DNA from: Nothopassalora personata
Taxonomy: Eukaryota; Ascomycota; Dothideomycetes; Mycosphaerellales; Mycosphaerellaceae
NCBI GenBank assembly: GCA_033816765.1
Contig: CM066291.1
Location: 1,550,001 to 1,614,000, forward strand
Direction: 5' to 3'
DNA length: 64,000 bases
In this document: positions 23,101 through 33,847 of the stretch, one piece after another
Layout: each line of letters begins with the position of its first letter
Numbering within the stretch: position 1 is the first letter of the stretch
Program-made: the position numbers and the translations under genes
Notes under the pieces: generated by a model
Database searches by the model: none
What the model was told of the DNA's origin: nothing
The model's input: only the letters and a program-made list of their open reading frames with translations

Positions 23101-24830
23101 TACAATTAGTAGATGATTCAGTACTATAGGATAGTGAATTCCTAGAAGAAGTTAAGGAGATAGCCTTTATAGTAACTATAGAAGTTATTGTATATAAGTA
23201 AGAGATCCTAATTCTAAAGTCCTATAAGGATGCTATAAATAACAAGAAATAGGGACATCTTTAGAAGGAAGCAATCTAGAAGGAGCTAGATGCTCTATAG
23301 AGCAACAACACCTAGGAGAATACTATTCTACTAAAAGGAGCAAACTTAGTTACGTTAAGATAGGTCTTTAATGTTAAAAGAAGCATTAGTAGAGCTATTA
23401 AAAAGTTTAAGGCTAGGCTAGTTGCAAGGGGCTTTTTATAGAAGTTTAGTATTAACTTTATAGAGACATTTGCGCCTATAGTTAGATAGGACACCCTTAG
23501 GGTATTTATGGCTATTATGTGCAAGAAGGATCTCTATCTTCACTAAGTAGATATAAACAATACGTTTATAGAAAGTACCCTCTATAAAGACATCTTTATG
23601 TTACTACTACTAGGAGTTAAGCTTCTACTAAATATAGTGTTTAAGATCCTTAAAAGCTTATATAGACTTAAGCAAGTAGCTAGAGATTAGAATCAACTCT
23701 ATATATTAAAGCTTAGAGAGATTAGATTCACATAGTTAGAGGTAGATCTATGCCTACTTATTTACAAGGAAAAAGAGATCATAATTCTTATATATATAGA
23801 TAACATTCTAATTGCTATACTAAAGTTGACGGATGTTCTCTAGTTTAAAAGAGAACTTAGTAAAGTCTTTAAGATTAAAGATCTTAGTAAACCTAAAAAG
23901 ATCCTTAGTATAAGAGTTACAAGGGACAGGAGGAGAGGAATCCTAAAACTTAACTAGGGACACTTTGTTAGGGACAACCTTACTAAGATAGGGATAAACT
24001 ATAAGAAGGTAGCACCTATACACTTACCTATAGACAGCTATAAGGCTCTTAAACCTTTAAGCCACATAGATAAGAGGTGTGACAAGGCAGAGTACTAGAG
24101 TATTAATAGTACATAGATGTAGCTAGCAACAATTATAAGGCTAGACATTGCTTTTGCCCTAGGAAGGATAAGCTTATTTATAAGTGACCTATCCGCCTAC
24201 TATATAAAGGCTTTAAAGAAGATTATAAGATATCTAAGGTCATATCCTAATCTTAGCCTTGTCTTCTCTAGGCATAGAGAAGGATACCTAGTTAGATACT
24301 ATAACTCTAATTATGCAATAGATAAAGCAGACAGAGTCTCTATCCTTAGGTATGTCTTCTTCCTCTATAGGGCACTAGTCTCCTAGATAAGTAAGAAACA
24401 AAAGTCTGTAGCAACATCTACAATAGAAGCTAAATCCATAGCTATAAATGCATATGCAAAGCAATCCTAATTTCTAGCTTTACTACTAAGGGAGATAGAC
24501 TGTCTAGAGTTAGTAGGAGACTGTTCCCATTAACTAAGGATTACTAGAAACTAGGAGACTATATTAAGCTTAAGACTAGTCTAATTAAGAGGTAACAACT
24601 AAGCTGCCCTTACCCTAGTAAGGGATGCACATGTTTATAACAAGTTAAAGCACATTAACATTGCCTACAATGCTGTTAGGAAACTTTAGTAGAGAAGGCT
24701 TATTACTGTTAAGTACACCCTAACATCTAAGATAGTTATAGATAGGTTCATAAAGCTAAAGACTAGTCTACACTTCTAGAGGTTTATAAGCTAGCTCAAC
24801 CTGTTATAGAGGTCTAAATACTACTAATAG
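20170..24830 (+). pseudogene. Copia D gag-pol polyprotein remnant
   Basis: One broken frame along most of the element. A gag domain near 20200-20900 is followed by a knuckle remnant (LLYKKDHLIKDCPSL). The integrase region lies near 21850-22450. The RT landmarks are typical of Copia: KARLVARGFLQKF and FAPIVR near 23400-23490, HQVDINNTFIES near 23540, SLYRLKQ near 23660, and YIDN (from YVDD) near 23793-23804. Copia RNase H ends SVATSTIEAK near 24410. Stops are TAG/TAA at Gln or Trp positions, so it is dead. Confidence 0.9.
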
Positions 24831-24872
24831 GAGAAGAGCAGACTGTGACCTCCTATATAAGATAAGTAGGAG

Positions 24873-25119
24873 TGTTAAGATGTAGCATCTTAGGGGGAGC
24901 TAATAGTTAGGTTGTGATCTAATAGCCTAAGGCATCCACGATAACTTAGCTTATCGGAAGACACCTTCTCTCCCCTTTAGCTTAGATAGACATCTAACAC
25001 AATTAACACATTGGTTCCTAATATATTGCTGCATACCCTGTGGCTATTAGCTAGTTAAATATTAATCTCTTACTTTACTCCGCTGCTAACTACGTATCCT
25101 GTAAGGTCTTAACTTAACA
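24873..25119 (+). repeat. 3' LTR of Copia D
   Basis: 247 bp, TGTTAAGATG...CTTAACA. Followed by target duplication ATAAG. Confidence 0.93.
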
Positions 25120-25124
25120 ATAAG

Positions 25125-26604
25125 TAGTATATATAGTACTTATATAAGCACACTAACGCGAAGTACTATAAGTAGTATCTAGAGAAGAATCCTAGGAATA
25201 AGTCTAAGAAGGGTAAAGAGACCCTAAAGGATAGGGTAAAGAAGGTAAAGGGTAATAAGTCCTCTAGGAAGAGGATTACTATAGCAATTAATAACTAGCT
25301 AAGCATATTATCTAATTAGGAGCATAGCTCTAATAGTAATAATAACTAGAGATAACTCTATAGGAGATCTAGAGTAGCTATTACAATTATATAACTAGTA
25401 TATATAGGAAGGGTAGTAGCTACTGCATTAAACCTAATATCTATAGACAAAGTCTATAATATAGGCACATACTTCTATATCTATAATAATCTTATAGACC
25501 TTTAAAATGTTAGGCTAAGACTTAGGCCTATATACTTCTTATAGGCCGTTAGGTAAGGATCTCTTATAACTAAAGGAGAATTAGAATAGGTTATAAAGAA
25601 CTATCTTAGTTAAGAGACTACCCTCCTTCTTTATAATATACTTTACTCCCTAGAGTTAGATACTATACTAATCTCTATAGAACTCCTATATAAGAAATAT
25701 AGAGTTTACCTAGACAGACTATCTAAAATGCTATTCTAGAAGGATAAGCCTATAGGCTATATTAAGATAATAAAGAATATTATTGTCTTTAGGAACCTTA
25801 GGGTAAAGAGGGGTTCTAGGAAGAATAAAGATAGATTAGCATTAAAAGGACTTACTACTCTTATATTTGCTAAGCTAAGAACTAATATAGTTAGATAGCA
25901 TTAGAGACTTATGTATATTAGTAGTACACTACTTAATACTACAAAAGAAGCAGTTAAGGGCCTAGAAGATATTAATACTATAGAGTTAGGATATTATAAG
26001 ACTTATAAGCTTATAAGGTTATAAAGAGTTATTTTAATAATCCCTAGGAGACCTATACTAGAGGCATTAGATAAAATCTATACTAACCTAATTAGTCTAA
26101 TTACTCTAGTCTCTTATAATAGTTACGTATATTGCCTTATACTTATATACGCTAAAACTAGGATAAGATAGTACTTACTACTTCTAAAGAAGAGTAATGC
26201 TCTAGTAGTAATTAAAACTTAGCTTACTATAATATAGAACTACTATAAGAAGACGCCTAAGATCTAGTTCTTAGATAGTAGTAGGAAGTTTAATAATATT
26301 AAACTTAGCTTATATACCTAATATAAAGGGATTAGATAGGACTTTATATTACTATATACTCCTAAGCAAAATAGAATTGCTAAAGCATCTAATAAAGTTA
26401 TTATTAATAAGGCTAGAGCTATGCTTATAGACTCTAGCTTACTATAGAACCTCTAGCCCCTAGCTATAGATTTTATATACTATATTACGAACCGCCTCTT
26501 TAACTTAATAATAAAGAATATACTATAGAAGGACCTTAAAAAGGACCTAGGTATTAATATTGAAGAGATAGACTTAAGAAATATAAGAAGGTTTAGATAT
26601 AAAG
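25125..26604 (+). pseudogene. Copia relic E, zinc knuckle to integrase
   Basis: Continues the E gag after Copia D. A decayed knuckle (C-x2-C-x4-H-x4-C, Cys to stop/Tyr) is at about 25125-25180. A Copia integrase region follows to 26600, with segments such as GYYKTYKLIRLQRVILIIPRR and KQNRIAKASNKVIINKARAM. The frame is full of RIP stops. At 26604 it is split by Gypsy F and resumes at 33848. Confidence 0.72.
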
Positions 26605-26800
26605 TGTCACGAGACAGCACTTTCACTCACTGCCCCGCGACACGTCATCGGTCGCAGCCCCGCGCGCTAGCGGCCGCTAGCGCCCGCTAGCTTACTTCGC
26701 GTTCCCTTATCTTCTCGCGCGTACCTTCGACCTCTTAGATAGCTCGCGTAACTACATATGTCTCTACCCGTACCTATAGTAGTCCCTCTCGCCCGTGACA
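26605..26800 (+). repeat. 5' LTR of Gypsy F
   Basis: 196 bp, TGTCACGAGACAGC...CCCGTGACA, identical by eye to 33652-33847. Tips TGTCACG/CGTGACA are inverted repeats. Confidence 0.97.
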
Positions 26801-26903
26801 GTTAGTTACGCCTTTCTTCAAAGCAGAGAGCTGACCTCTGCGCGACACCGACACCGAGAACCGCCAGGACGCGCGACCAAAGTCCGCGACACGACCCGAC
26901 TTC

Positions 26904-29159
26904 ATGGACAACGAACAGCAACAGCAACCGCCCTTCTCAAGGCAGCGCCGACAGCGCGAACGCGAGTCCTCCATTCCAGCAGAGCTGCTGAATAGAGGCG
27001 CCGATGACCCAGAACTTCAAGCACACGTACGATCTATGCTAAGCCCAGGAGACCGTGACAACATGCATCCGGATCGCCTCACGCCTATCCAGCAAGACCA
27101 GCAAGAGGGTAAGGGAAACATGTCGCCACCAGGCGGCATAGGCAAGTCTCCTCTCTCTCAAGTACAGACTCATCAATCCCAAACCCAACCACTCGAAACG
27201 CAAGATACCATGCGAGCCGAGTCGCAGTCGCAACAGCCTGCCGAGTCTTCCACACGACCAAGCAGCCGGCGACAAGGTAAGCAGCCAGTTGAGGACACTA
27301 ACTTGTCCGGCTACGAGGATGATGGGCAAGGCATCGACTTGACCTCTGCCCACGACCCAGATGCACCACCACGATTCGATGCGATCGACCGCGATAACGC
27401 CGAATTCACATACGATCCCGTCAACTATCGACTCGCCGACGCCACTGCGTTCCAGAGACAAGTCAACCTACGCCCGGTCACGATCTACCTCAGCGTCAAG
27501 AGTACAGTGGACGGATACGCCAAGCTTAAGACGGCCTTCAACTCTAACCGCGAACTCACAAAGCGATATCGTGAGGAACGCAACGCAGCATTACAAGAGC
27601 GGGATGAAGCAGAAGAGAGGCTCGAAGAGGCCAAGAATGCTATCGACATCATTACCCAGGATCGCGACGAGATCGTGCAGGAGCGAGACGAACGAGACGC
27701 CGATGCAAAAACCCACGAGGAGCGCGTGCGCCAACTCGAGGATGAGCTCAAGAACGAGGACAGGATTCCCGAGGACTACATGTTGAAGGCCACTCACAAG
27801 CGCATCACTGACGAGTTGTCCAACCGCATTACTACAGCAAATGGCAACCTCGACCAGGCAGAAGATGAGCTCGAGCAGTACAAGAACGAGGTCAACGAGC
27901 TGAAGAACGAGATTGTGCACCTCAAGACACAAGCTCGCCTGAACGAGTCGACCGAGCGACCCCGTACCTTCCACGAACAGCTTGAGCATCAACGCCGTCG
28001 AGACCAAGGTCACCAAGAACGCGACCCTGGCTTGGACGGATTCCCACAGGCTGGCGCTCGCCGTTCTCAGACACCAGCAGGTCAGGCTCGGCAAGATCGT
28101 GACAGACCTCGCACTGAACACGATCGACGCCGTGAGCGCCATGCTTCGGTCCTAACACACAAGACCGACAACACTACCACGTTCGCGCAAGAACCTGACA
28201 AGCGCTTCCCTCATCCCAAGGAGTTCGACAACACTGCTGAATCCCCATCCTATAGGGACTGGAAGGACAGCTGCAAGGACGCCATCAGCGCAAGATACAC
28301 ACCTCAGACCCCGTGTATTGACATCTTCAACTACATCAAGCGTCACACCTCCGGTACGCCCAAAGACATCTTCTTGCTTGCAATCGAGAATGACTCTTGG
28401 GGCTCGCTAGAGGACATGTGGGACGAGCTGGACGAGAACTTCGGCGAGAACCCGCGTGACGTTGCACTCAAGGCAGGCCGCGAGCTTATACAGCTCCGCC
28501 AGAAGAAGAATCAAGAATTTGCCGAGTACATCATCGAATACCGCCGCCTATCGGCTAAAGCAGGTGAGAAGCTGGTTACATACAAGCTATGGATCAGCTT
28601 GAACGAGTTCTGGATGCGCAAGATGGAGGATCACCAACTGCTCGAGAACTTCTCTGAGTTCTGCCGCATTGCCAAGGACAAGGAGGAAGCCTGGAACACA
28701 CTCAAGAGCATGCACGGCAAGAACAACGAGAACAAGGACAAGGACAAGGACAACGCCAATGCCGGCCAGCAGAACAACCGTCGTCAGCAGGGCAACGGCG
28801 GCCAGCAACAGCAGCAAGGCGGTTCTGGCTCCGGCGGTCAGCGCACACCACTCACCAACAACACGCTCACTGTCACCACGCGAAGCCAGAACACAGGCCC
28901 TGCCGTCCGCATCATCCCTCGCAAGTACGGCAACCTGCCCAAGCTCACCGACGAAGTCCGCGACCAGTGCCGCCGTGAAGGCCGATGTTTCCGCTGTCGA
29001 GAGCCTGACCACACCGGCCTCGACCCCGTGTGCATTCTTCACAACTCGCGTGGCAAGTGGCGCACTGGCGATGTCGATCGAGAGACCCCAATCGCCCTCA
29101 ACGCCATGACCGATGCACCGGCCCTTCCCATTGAAGCAGCTCCTCAGGGAAATGCTTAG
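26904..29159 (+). CDS. gag: Gypsy F Gag
   Basis: 751 aa, intact. The N-terminal 200 residues are Gln/Ser/Pro-rich and disordered. Residues about 215-350 form a long coiled coil (RYREERNAALQERDEAEERL and following heptads). A retrotransposon gag domain at about 430-600 (FPHPKEFDNTAESPSYRDWK, LDENFGENPRDVALKAGREL) should drive particle assembly. A Lys/Asn/Gln/Gly-rich linker follows. The C-terminal zinc knuckle has Cys695, Cys698, His703 and Cys710, that is C-x2-C-x4-H-x6-C, longer than the usual x4 last spacing. The start at 26904 is the first ATG of the frame, about 100 nt after the LTR. The reading frame ends at TAG 29157-29159, six bases after slippery-type GGGAAAT; pol follows in the -1 frame. 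Confidence 0.93.
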   Translation: MDNEQQQQPPFSRQRRQRERESSIPAELLNRGADDPELQAHVRSMLSPGDRDNMHPDRLTPIQQDQQEGKGNMSPPGGIGKSPLSQVQTHQSQTQPLETQDTMRAESQSQQPAESSTRPSSRRQGKQPVEDTNLSGYEDDGQGIDLTSAHDPDAPPRFDAIDRDNAEFTYDPVNYRLADATAFQRQVNLRPVTIYLSVKSTVDGYAKLKTAFNSNRELTKRYREERNAALQERDEAEERLEEAKNAIDIITQDRDEIVQERDERDADAKTHEERVRQLEDELKNEDRIPEDYMLKATHKRITDELSNRITTANGNLDQAEDELEQYKNEVNELKNEIVHLKTQARLNESTERPRTFHEQLEHQRRRDQGHQERDPGLDGFPQAGARRSQTPAGQARQDRDRPRTEHDRRRERHASVLTHKTDNTTTFAQEPDKRFPHPKEFDNTAESPSYRDWKDSCKDAISARYTPQTPCIDIFNYIKRHTSGTPKDIFLLAIENDSWGSLEDMWDELDENFGENPRDVALKAGRELIQLRQKKNQEFAEYIIEYRRLSAKAGEKLVTYKLWISLNEFWMRKMEDHQLLENFSEFCRIAKDKEEAWNTLKSMHGKNNENKDKDKDNANAGQQNNRRQQGNGGQQQQQGGSGSGGQRTPLTNNTLTVTTRSQNTGPAVRIIPRKYGNLPKLTDEVRDQCRREGRCFRCREPDHTGLDPVCILHNSRGKWRTGDVDRETPIALNAMTDAPALPIEAAPQGNA
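29147..29153 (+). promoter_or_regulatory. Probable -1 ribosomal frameshift heptamer GGGAAAT
   Basis: In gag frame it is read as G GGA AAT, the X XXY YYZ pattern, with gag stopping at 29157. Slipping back one base enters the pol frame (GGG AAA TGC TTA GCT), which stays open from here to 33727. No pol ATG occurs before 29246, so frameshifting explains Gag-Pol synthesis. I could not confirm a downstream pseudoknot. Confidence 0.6.
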
Positions 29160-29245
29160 CTCCTCAACACAGTCGCGTTGACGGAGCGCCTCACGAATCC
29201 ACGAGTCACGAACACGAAGGACCAGAACACGAGCAAGGATATGAG

Positions 29246-32200
29246 ATGCTTGCCCAAGAGGAGGAATATCTGTGTGCAGTAACAGCTGAGGGTGACACCC
29301 ATACGCCTATACATGTACACCCAACGCATGGAAAGCACATGGTGTGCGCCAGCACTGTAACTAGCACATCAGGTAGGAAAGCAAAAGCTCTCACCCTCTC
29401 TGACACTGGTGCCTCTTCCAAGTTCACTGACCCAAGATTCGTCCGCGCAAATAACATACCTACATTCAAGCTTGATAGACCCCGTAGGCTCCGCTTGGCC
29501 AACGGATCTACTGCCCGCCTCTTAGAGGCGGCACTGATGGACATCACCATCGGTGGGCACACCAGCCAAGAGCTCTGCTACATCACGGACTTGGACAAGT
29601 ACGACATTGTCCTCGGCATTTCATGGCTTGAAGAACATGACCCGTCCTGCAGTTTCAAGAACAAGACACTCTCATTCGATAAGCCCTTCTGCTACCAGTC
29701 TCATTGCGAGGGCAGCAGACCATGCACTATTGTCATGGACGCAACGAGCAAGTCCAATACACCAAAACCCGCACCACCGAAAGTGGTCCCGCCAGAACCG
29801 GACCCGGACATATGCTTCATCAGCGCCGACGCATTCTATCGAATGGCCAAACGCGCCCGCAAGCGGCAAGGCAGGCAACAAGAAGACAACGGCGAGATGT
29901 TCGCCCTGTGGCCCGAAGACTTCGACCCCAACGACGAACATGCCACTGCGTTCGCCATGTCTCCGGACGACTGGGAAATATTCATGAAGAAGAGCAAAGT
30001 GCAAGACCCCAAAGTCAAGCTACCACCGGAGTACCATGACATTGCGGATACCTTTAGGCACAAGAACGACTTCAAACTACCTGAGCATGGCCCTTCAGAT
30101 CATGCCATCAACCTGAAGCCAGGCTCTGAGAACAATCTGCCGTACAAGAAAGCATTCAGCATGAACCCAGAACAATTGGCTGTCGTTAAGAAGTTCATTG
30201 ACGACGGCATGGCCAACGGCACGGTCGAACCCTCCAAGTCCGACATGTCGTCACCCGTTCTCATCGTAAAGAAGCCAGGAGGAGGGTTGCGCGTGTGCAT
30301 TGACTACCGAGCCCTCAACGCACTCACCATCAAAGACCGCTATCCCATCCCGTTGCTGCGAGAGACCCTCGAACGCGTGTGCAAGGCAAAGTGGTTCACG
30401 AAGCTTGATATCGTCGCAGCATTTAATAACATGCGCATCCGCAAGGGAGATGAATGGATGACAGCCTTCATTACCAGATATGGGCTGTACCAGTTCAAAG
30501 TCCTCCCCTTCGGGCTCTGTAATGGGCCAAGCAGCTGGCAACGCAAGATCAACGAGATCCTCCGCGAATTCCTGGACGATTTTGTCACTGTGTATCTGGA
30601 CGACGTCCTTATATACACGGATGGCTCACTTGACGACCACCGAGCCCATGTCCGCAAAGTACTATTCAAACTGCGCGAAGCCGGTCTGCCAGTCGACATC
30701 GACAAGTGCGAATTCCATGTCAAGCGCATCAAATATCTAGGCCTGATTATCACTACTGAAGGCGTCGACATGGACCCAGTCAAGATCGAGGCCATCATGA
30801 ACTGGGAGACTCCTCGCAATGTCAAGGACGTACTGGCCTTCCTAGGCTTCACAGGATTCTACCGCAAATTCATCTACGGATTCTCGAAGGTCACAGCCTG
30901 CCTCACGGACCTCACCAAGACGGGGGAAGGAAGCAAGGTTAACGGCAAGGTGTCCAAAGCAAAGAGACCGCCTTTCGTATGGACTCCACAGTGCGAAGCC
31001 GCATTCAAGGAACTCAAGCAGAGATTCAGCCAAGCCGGCATGCTTGCGCACTATCAACCAGGCGAACAGATCTGGGTTGAGACAGACTCAAGCGACTGGG
31101 TCAATGCAGCAGTGCTGTCACAGATGATCAATGGAGTACTTCGGCCTGTGGCTTTCTATTCCAAAAAGCTCAGTCCGCAAGAATGCAACTATGACATCTA
31201 CGACAAAGAGCTGCTTGCCATTGTCAAGGCGTTCGAGGAGTGGCAGCCTGAGCTCATTCGTGCCACAGACGATAAGCCAGTCCGCGTGCTGTCGGACCAC
31301 CGCAATCTGGAATACTTTATGACCACGAAGCAACTGAACAGGCGTCAAGCACGCTGGGCCGAGTTCCTTTCACAGTTCAACTTCAAGATCACGTATCGAC
31401 CTGGAGTGCAGGGCACTAAGCCAGATGCTCTGACACGTCGTTCTCAAGACATTCCGGCGGGGGTGGATGACGAGAGAGTGCAGTATCAACAGCAAACCAT
31501 CTTGAAACCGCACAACCTCGACATCGTTACTCAATTCGCGATGCAGATCGATGACAACGAGGAATCTGCAATGCAAATGGACGCGCCATCGACCTATGTC
31601 CCACCCTCTGTTTGCGACTCAGATGACGAAGACGACACACCAAGCAACGAGGAACCTGTTGAACCCGCCCAAGAACCTGTTCAAGAACTTGCGCAACCCG
31701 AAGATGCCCCCCCTGTTCAAGAACTTGCGCAACCCGAAGATGCCCCCGACCAAGATGACACCGATGATCAGCCAGAAGAAGCCTTGTGCGAAGAAGCATA
31801 TAACAGCAAGACTGTGAAAGCCCACATGCAGCGTCTGAAGACCGACCTGCAGCAAGGACGTACCAACGCGTGGCTCCAGCAACAGAAAATAGCAGCTTCA
31901 GATTGCGAGATCATCATGGACCGGTTATATGTCAACAAAGCCCTATACGTCCCTGCATTCCAGAACCTTCGCACCAGAATAGTGAAGCGATACCACGACG
32001 GTAGAGCTGCAGGGCACCAAGGCATCGCCAGGACCTTCAACCTGCTGCAGAGACAGAATCTGTTTTGGCCTAACATGGCTAGCGATGTCGCCCGGTACGT
32101 GCGATACTGCATCATATGCCGGAGATCTACACCGTCTCGACTGCTTAAGCAGGGTACACTGTCCTCGCATTCAACCCCAAGCTACGAATGGAAGCATATT

Positions 32201-33727
32201 GCAGTGGACTTCATCGTCGACCTACCGCCTAGCAAAGACCCGGAGACGGGACTGGTTTACAAACATATCATGACCGTCACTGACATGCTCACCAAGCGAG
32301 TTCGCCTGCTGCCTACGAACGACTTGTCAGCCGAGCATGCAGCGCTACTATTCCACAAGCACATCTTTCCATTGCACGGTCTGCCGGAGGTTATCGTCAG
32401 TGACCGCGGCACGCAATTTGTCAGTGCGCTCTTCCGAAGACTTTGCGCGCGTCTTGGCATCAAGCAAAATCTTTCTACGGCCTTCCATCCAGAGACCGAC
32501 GGACAATCCGAGCGCACCAACCAGGCACTTGAACAGTATCTTCGCGCCTACGCCAACTATCAGCAAGACAACTGGGTTCAACTACTTCCGGATGCCGAGT
32601 TCGCTCTCAACAACCACCAGTCCGCTAGCACCGGCATGACACCCTTCTTTGCAGACACCGGTCGCCACCCACGGATGGAATTCACGAGCCTTGCGAGACC
32701 ACAAATCACTGCCAGAGAAGTACCCAATGTCGAAGCCGCTAACAATCTGGTTGACAACATGCAGAGCACTCAGCAGCACATGCACGAAGTACTCGAGTCC
32801 ATGCGCCAGGAGCGACTCGATGAGCTGAGAGATGCACACGCATTTGCACAAGCACGCACCGCCGATGCCGCCAACGCCCGGCGTGCACCAGCGCCTGCCT
32901 ACAAGCCTGGTGACATGGTTCTGCTGGATGCCCGTGATATCAAGACCACGCGCCCAAGCAAGAAGCTTGACCACAAGTACCTTGGGCCGTTCAAGGTCAC
33001 AAGGACCGTGGGCAGGCGCTCGTACGAACTCGAGCTTAGCGACGGCATGCAAATACACAATGTGTTTCACACAAGCAAGCTGCGGCGAGCAGCCGACGAG
33101 GGGATGCCTGGACAGCGTGAGCCAACACCGGCGCCTGTGATCGTCGAACGCGAGGGCCAGGCATCCGAGGAGCATGAGGTGGATGACTTGGTGGATTCAA
33201 AGATCAGGTACAACGACGTCTGGTACATGGTGCGATGGAAAGACAACACACAGAGCTGGGCAAAATGGACTGCAGTGTTACCAGGATGCGAAGAGCTCGC
33301 CATTGCCTTCCATCAGCGGTACCCTGACAAACCTAAGCCTGCCTTCGACGGACTCGAGACAGTCACTCAGTACGGCCTGGCAGTGATCCTCGATGTGCAG
33401 TACACACCAACTCTACAAGACGAAGGATTCCTGTCCGCGGCCGCAGGTGAGCCACTCTACGCTGACGGCATGACGACATCGCCTTCTGGTAAGCCTTGCG
33501 AAGGTCACTGTCACTCCACGACACGCATTGCACATGATGAAGCCCAAGAAACAAGCAATGGCAGTGCTGCCAGCAATGGCGCACGGCACGCTTCAGGCAC
33601 TGAACGCAATAGCACAGTCACAGGAGCTCCTTCTTTGAGGAGGGGGGGTACTGTCACGAGACAGCACTTTCACTCACTGCCCCGCGACACGTCATCGGTC
33701 GCAGCCCCGCGCGCTAGCGGCCGCTAG
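29246..33727 (+). CDS. pol: Gypsy F Pol (protease, RT, RNase H, integrase, chromodomain)
   Basis: 1493 codons from the first ATG; the frame is open back into gag, so it is probably made as Gag-Pol by -1 frameshift. Aspartic protease DTGAS starts at residue 53. RT active site YLDD is at 450-453. RNase H follows (WVETDSSDW, NYDIYDKELLAI). The integrase zinc region has H...H and CIICRR. The integrase triad is Asp988 (AVDFIVD), Asp1053 (SDRGTQF) and Glu1089 (GQSERTN), a DD35E spacing. A chromodomain at about 1310-1365 (WYMVRWKDNTQSWAKW) should steer integration to heterochromatin, fitting its site in a repeat nest. About 120 further residues without a recognised domain run into the 3' LTR, where the stop lies. 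No frameshift or stop is present. Confidence 0.95.
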   Translation: MLAQEEEYLCAVTAEGDTHTPIHVHPTHGKHMVCASTVTSTSGRKAKALTLSDTGASSKFTDPRFVRANNIPTFKLDRPRRLRLANGSTARLLEAALMDITIGGHTSQELCYITDLDKYDIVLGISWLEEHDPSCSFKNKTLSFDKPFCYQSHCEGSRPCTIVMDATSKSNTPKPAPPKVVPPEPDPDICFISADAFYRMAKRARKRQGRQQEDNGEMFALWPEDFDPNDEHATAFAMSPDDWEIFMKKSKVQDPKVKLPPEYHDIADTFRHKNDFKLPEHGPSDHAINLKPGSENNLPYKKAFSMNPEQLAVVKKFIDDGMANGTVEPSKSDMSSPVLIVKKPGGGLRVCIDYRALNALTIKDRYPIPLLRETLERVCKAKWFTKLDIVAAFNNMRIRKGDEWMTAFITRYGLYQFKVLPFGLCNGPSSWQRKINEILREFLDDFVTVYLDDVLIYTDGSLDDHRAHVRKVLFKLREAGLPVDIDKCEFHVKRIKYLGLIITTEGVDMDPVKIEAIMNWETPRNVKDVLAFLGFTGFYRKFIYGFSKVTACLTDLTKTGEGSKVNGKVSKAKRPPFVWTPQCEAAFKELKQRFSQAGMLAHYQPGEQIWVETDSSDWVNAAVLSQMINGVLRPVAFYSKKLSPQECNYDIYDKELLAIVKAFEEWQPELIRATDDKPVRVLSDHRNLEYFMTTKQLNRRQARWAEFLSQFNFKITYRPGVQGTKPDALTRRSQDIPAGVDDERVQYQQQTILKPHNLDIVTQFAMQIDDNEESAMQMDAPSTYVPPSVCDSDDEDDTPSNEEPVEPAQEPVQELAQPEDAPPVQELAQPEDAPDQDDTDDQPEEALCEEAYNSKTVKAHMQRLKTDLQQGRTNAWLQQQKIAASDCEIIMDRLYVNKALYVPAFQNLRTRIVKRYHDGRAAGHQGIARTFNLLQRQNLFWPNMASDVARYVRYCIICRRSTPSRLLKQGTLSSHSTPSYEWKHIAVDFIVDLPPSKDPETGLVYKHIMTVTDMLTKRVRLLPTNDLSAEHAALLFHKHIFPLHGLPEVIVSDRGTQFVSALFRRLCARLGIKQNLSTAFHPETDGQSERTNQALEQYLRAYANYQQDNWVQLLPDAEFALNNHQSASTGMTPFFADTGRHPRMEFTSLARPQITAREVPNVEAANNLVDNMQSTQQHMHEVLESMRQERLDELRDAHAFAQARTADAANARRAPAPAYKPGDMVLLDARDIKTTRPSKKLDHKYLGPFKVTRTVGRRSYELELSDGMQIHNVFHTSKLRRAADEGMPGQREPTPAPVIVEREGQASEEHEVDDLVDSKIRYNDVWYMVRWKDNTQSWAKWTAVLPGCEELAIAFHQRYPDKPKPAFDGLETVTQYGLAVILDVQYTPTLQDEGFLSAAAGEPLYADGMTTSPSGKPCEGHCHSTTRIAHDEAQETSNGSAASNGARHASGTERNSTVTGAPSLRRGGTVTRQHFHSLPRDTSSVAAPRASGR

Positions 33728-33847
33728 CGCCCGCTAGCTTACTTCGCGTTCCCTTATCTTCTCGCGCGTACCTTCGACCTCTTAGATAGCTCGCGTAACT
33801 ACATATGTCTCTACCCGTACCTATAGTAGTCCCTCTCGCCCGTGACA
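33652..33847 (+). repeat. 3' LTR of Gypsy F
   Basis: 196 bp, identical by eye to 26605-26800. The pol stop codon (33725-33727) lies inside it. Followed by target duplication TAAAG. Confidence 0.97.

Larger units (their letters stand above)
19503..25119 (+). mobile_element. Ty1/Copia element D, RIP-inactivated
   Basis: 5.62 kb. LTRs of 247 bp (19503-19749 and 24873-25119) and a perfect target duplication ATAAG (19498-19502 and 25120-25124). The internal region encodes gag, integrase, RT and RNase H in Copia order on the plus strand. It is inserted into Copia relic E. Confidence 0.95.
26605..33847 (+). mobile_element. Intact Ty3/Gypsy chromovirus F
   Basis: 7.24 kb, target duplication TAAAG on both sides (26600-26604 and 33848-33852). 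The two 196-bp LTRs look identical base for base. gag (26904-29159) and pol (to 33727) are fully open. The polypurine tract GAGGAGGGGGGG lies just before the 3' LTR. Internal composition is normal (abundant CA and TG) in contrast to the RIP-decayed surroundings, so the insertion is recent. It is possibly still active. Confidence 0.96.

Noticed and set aside
27039..29042. Several open frames antisense to Gypsy F gag
   Set aside because: Shadows of a GC-rich coding sequence; unlike the A and C families they lie inside gag, have no Cys cluster and no splice structure.
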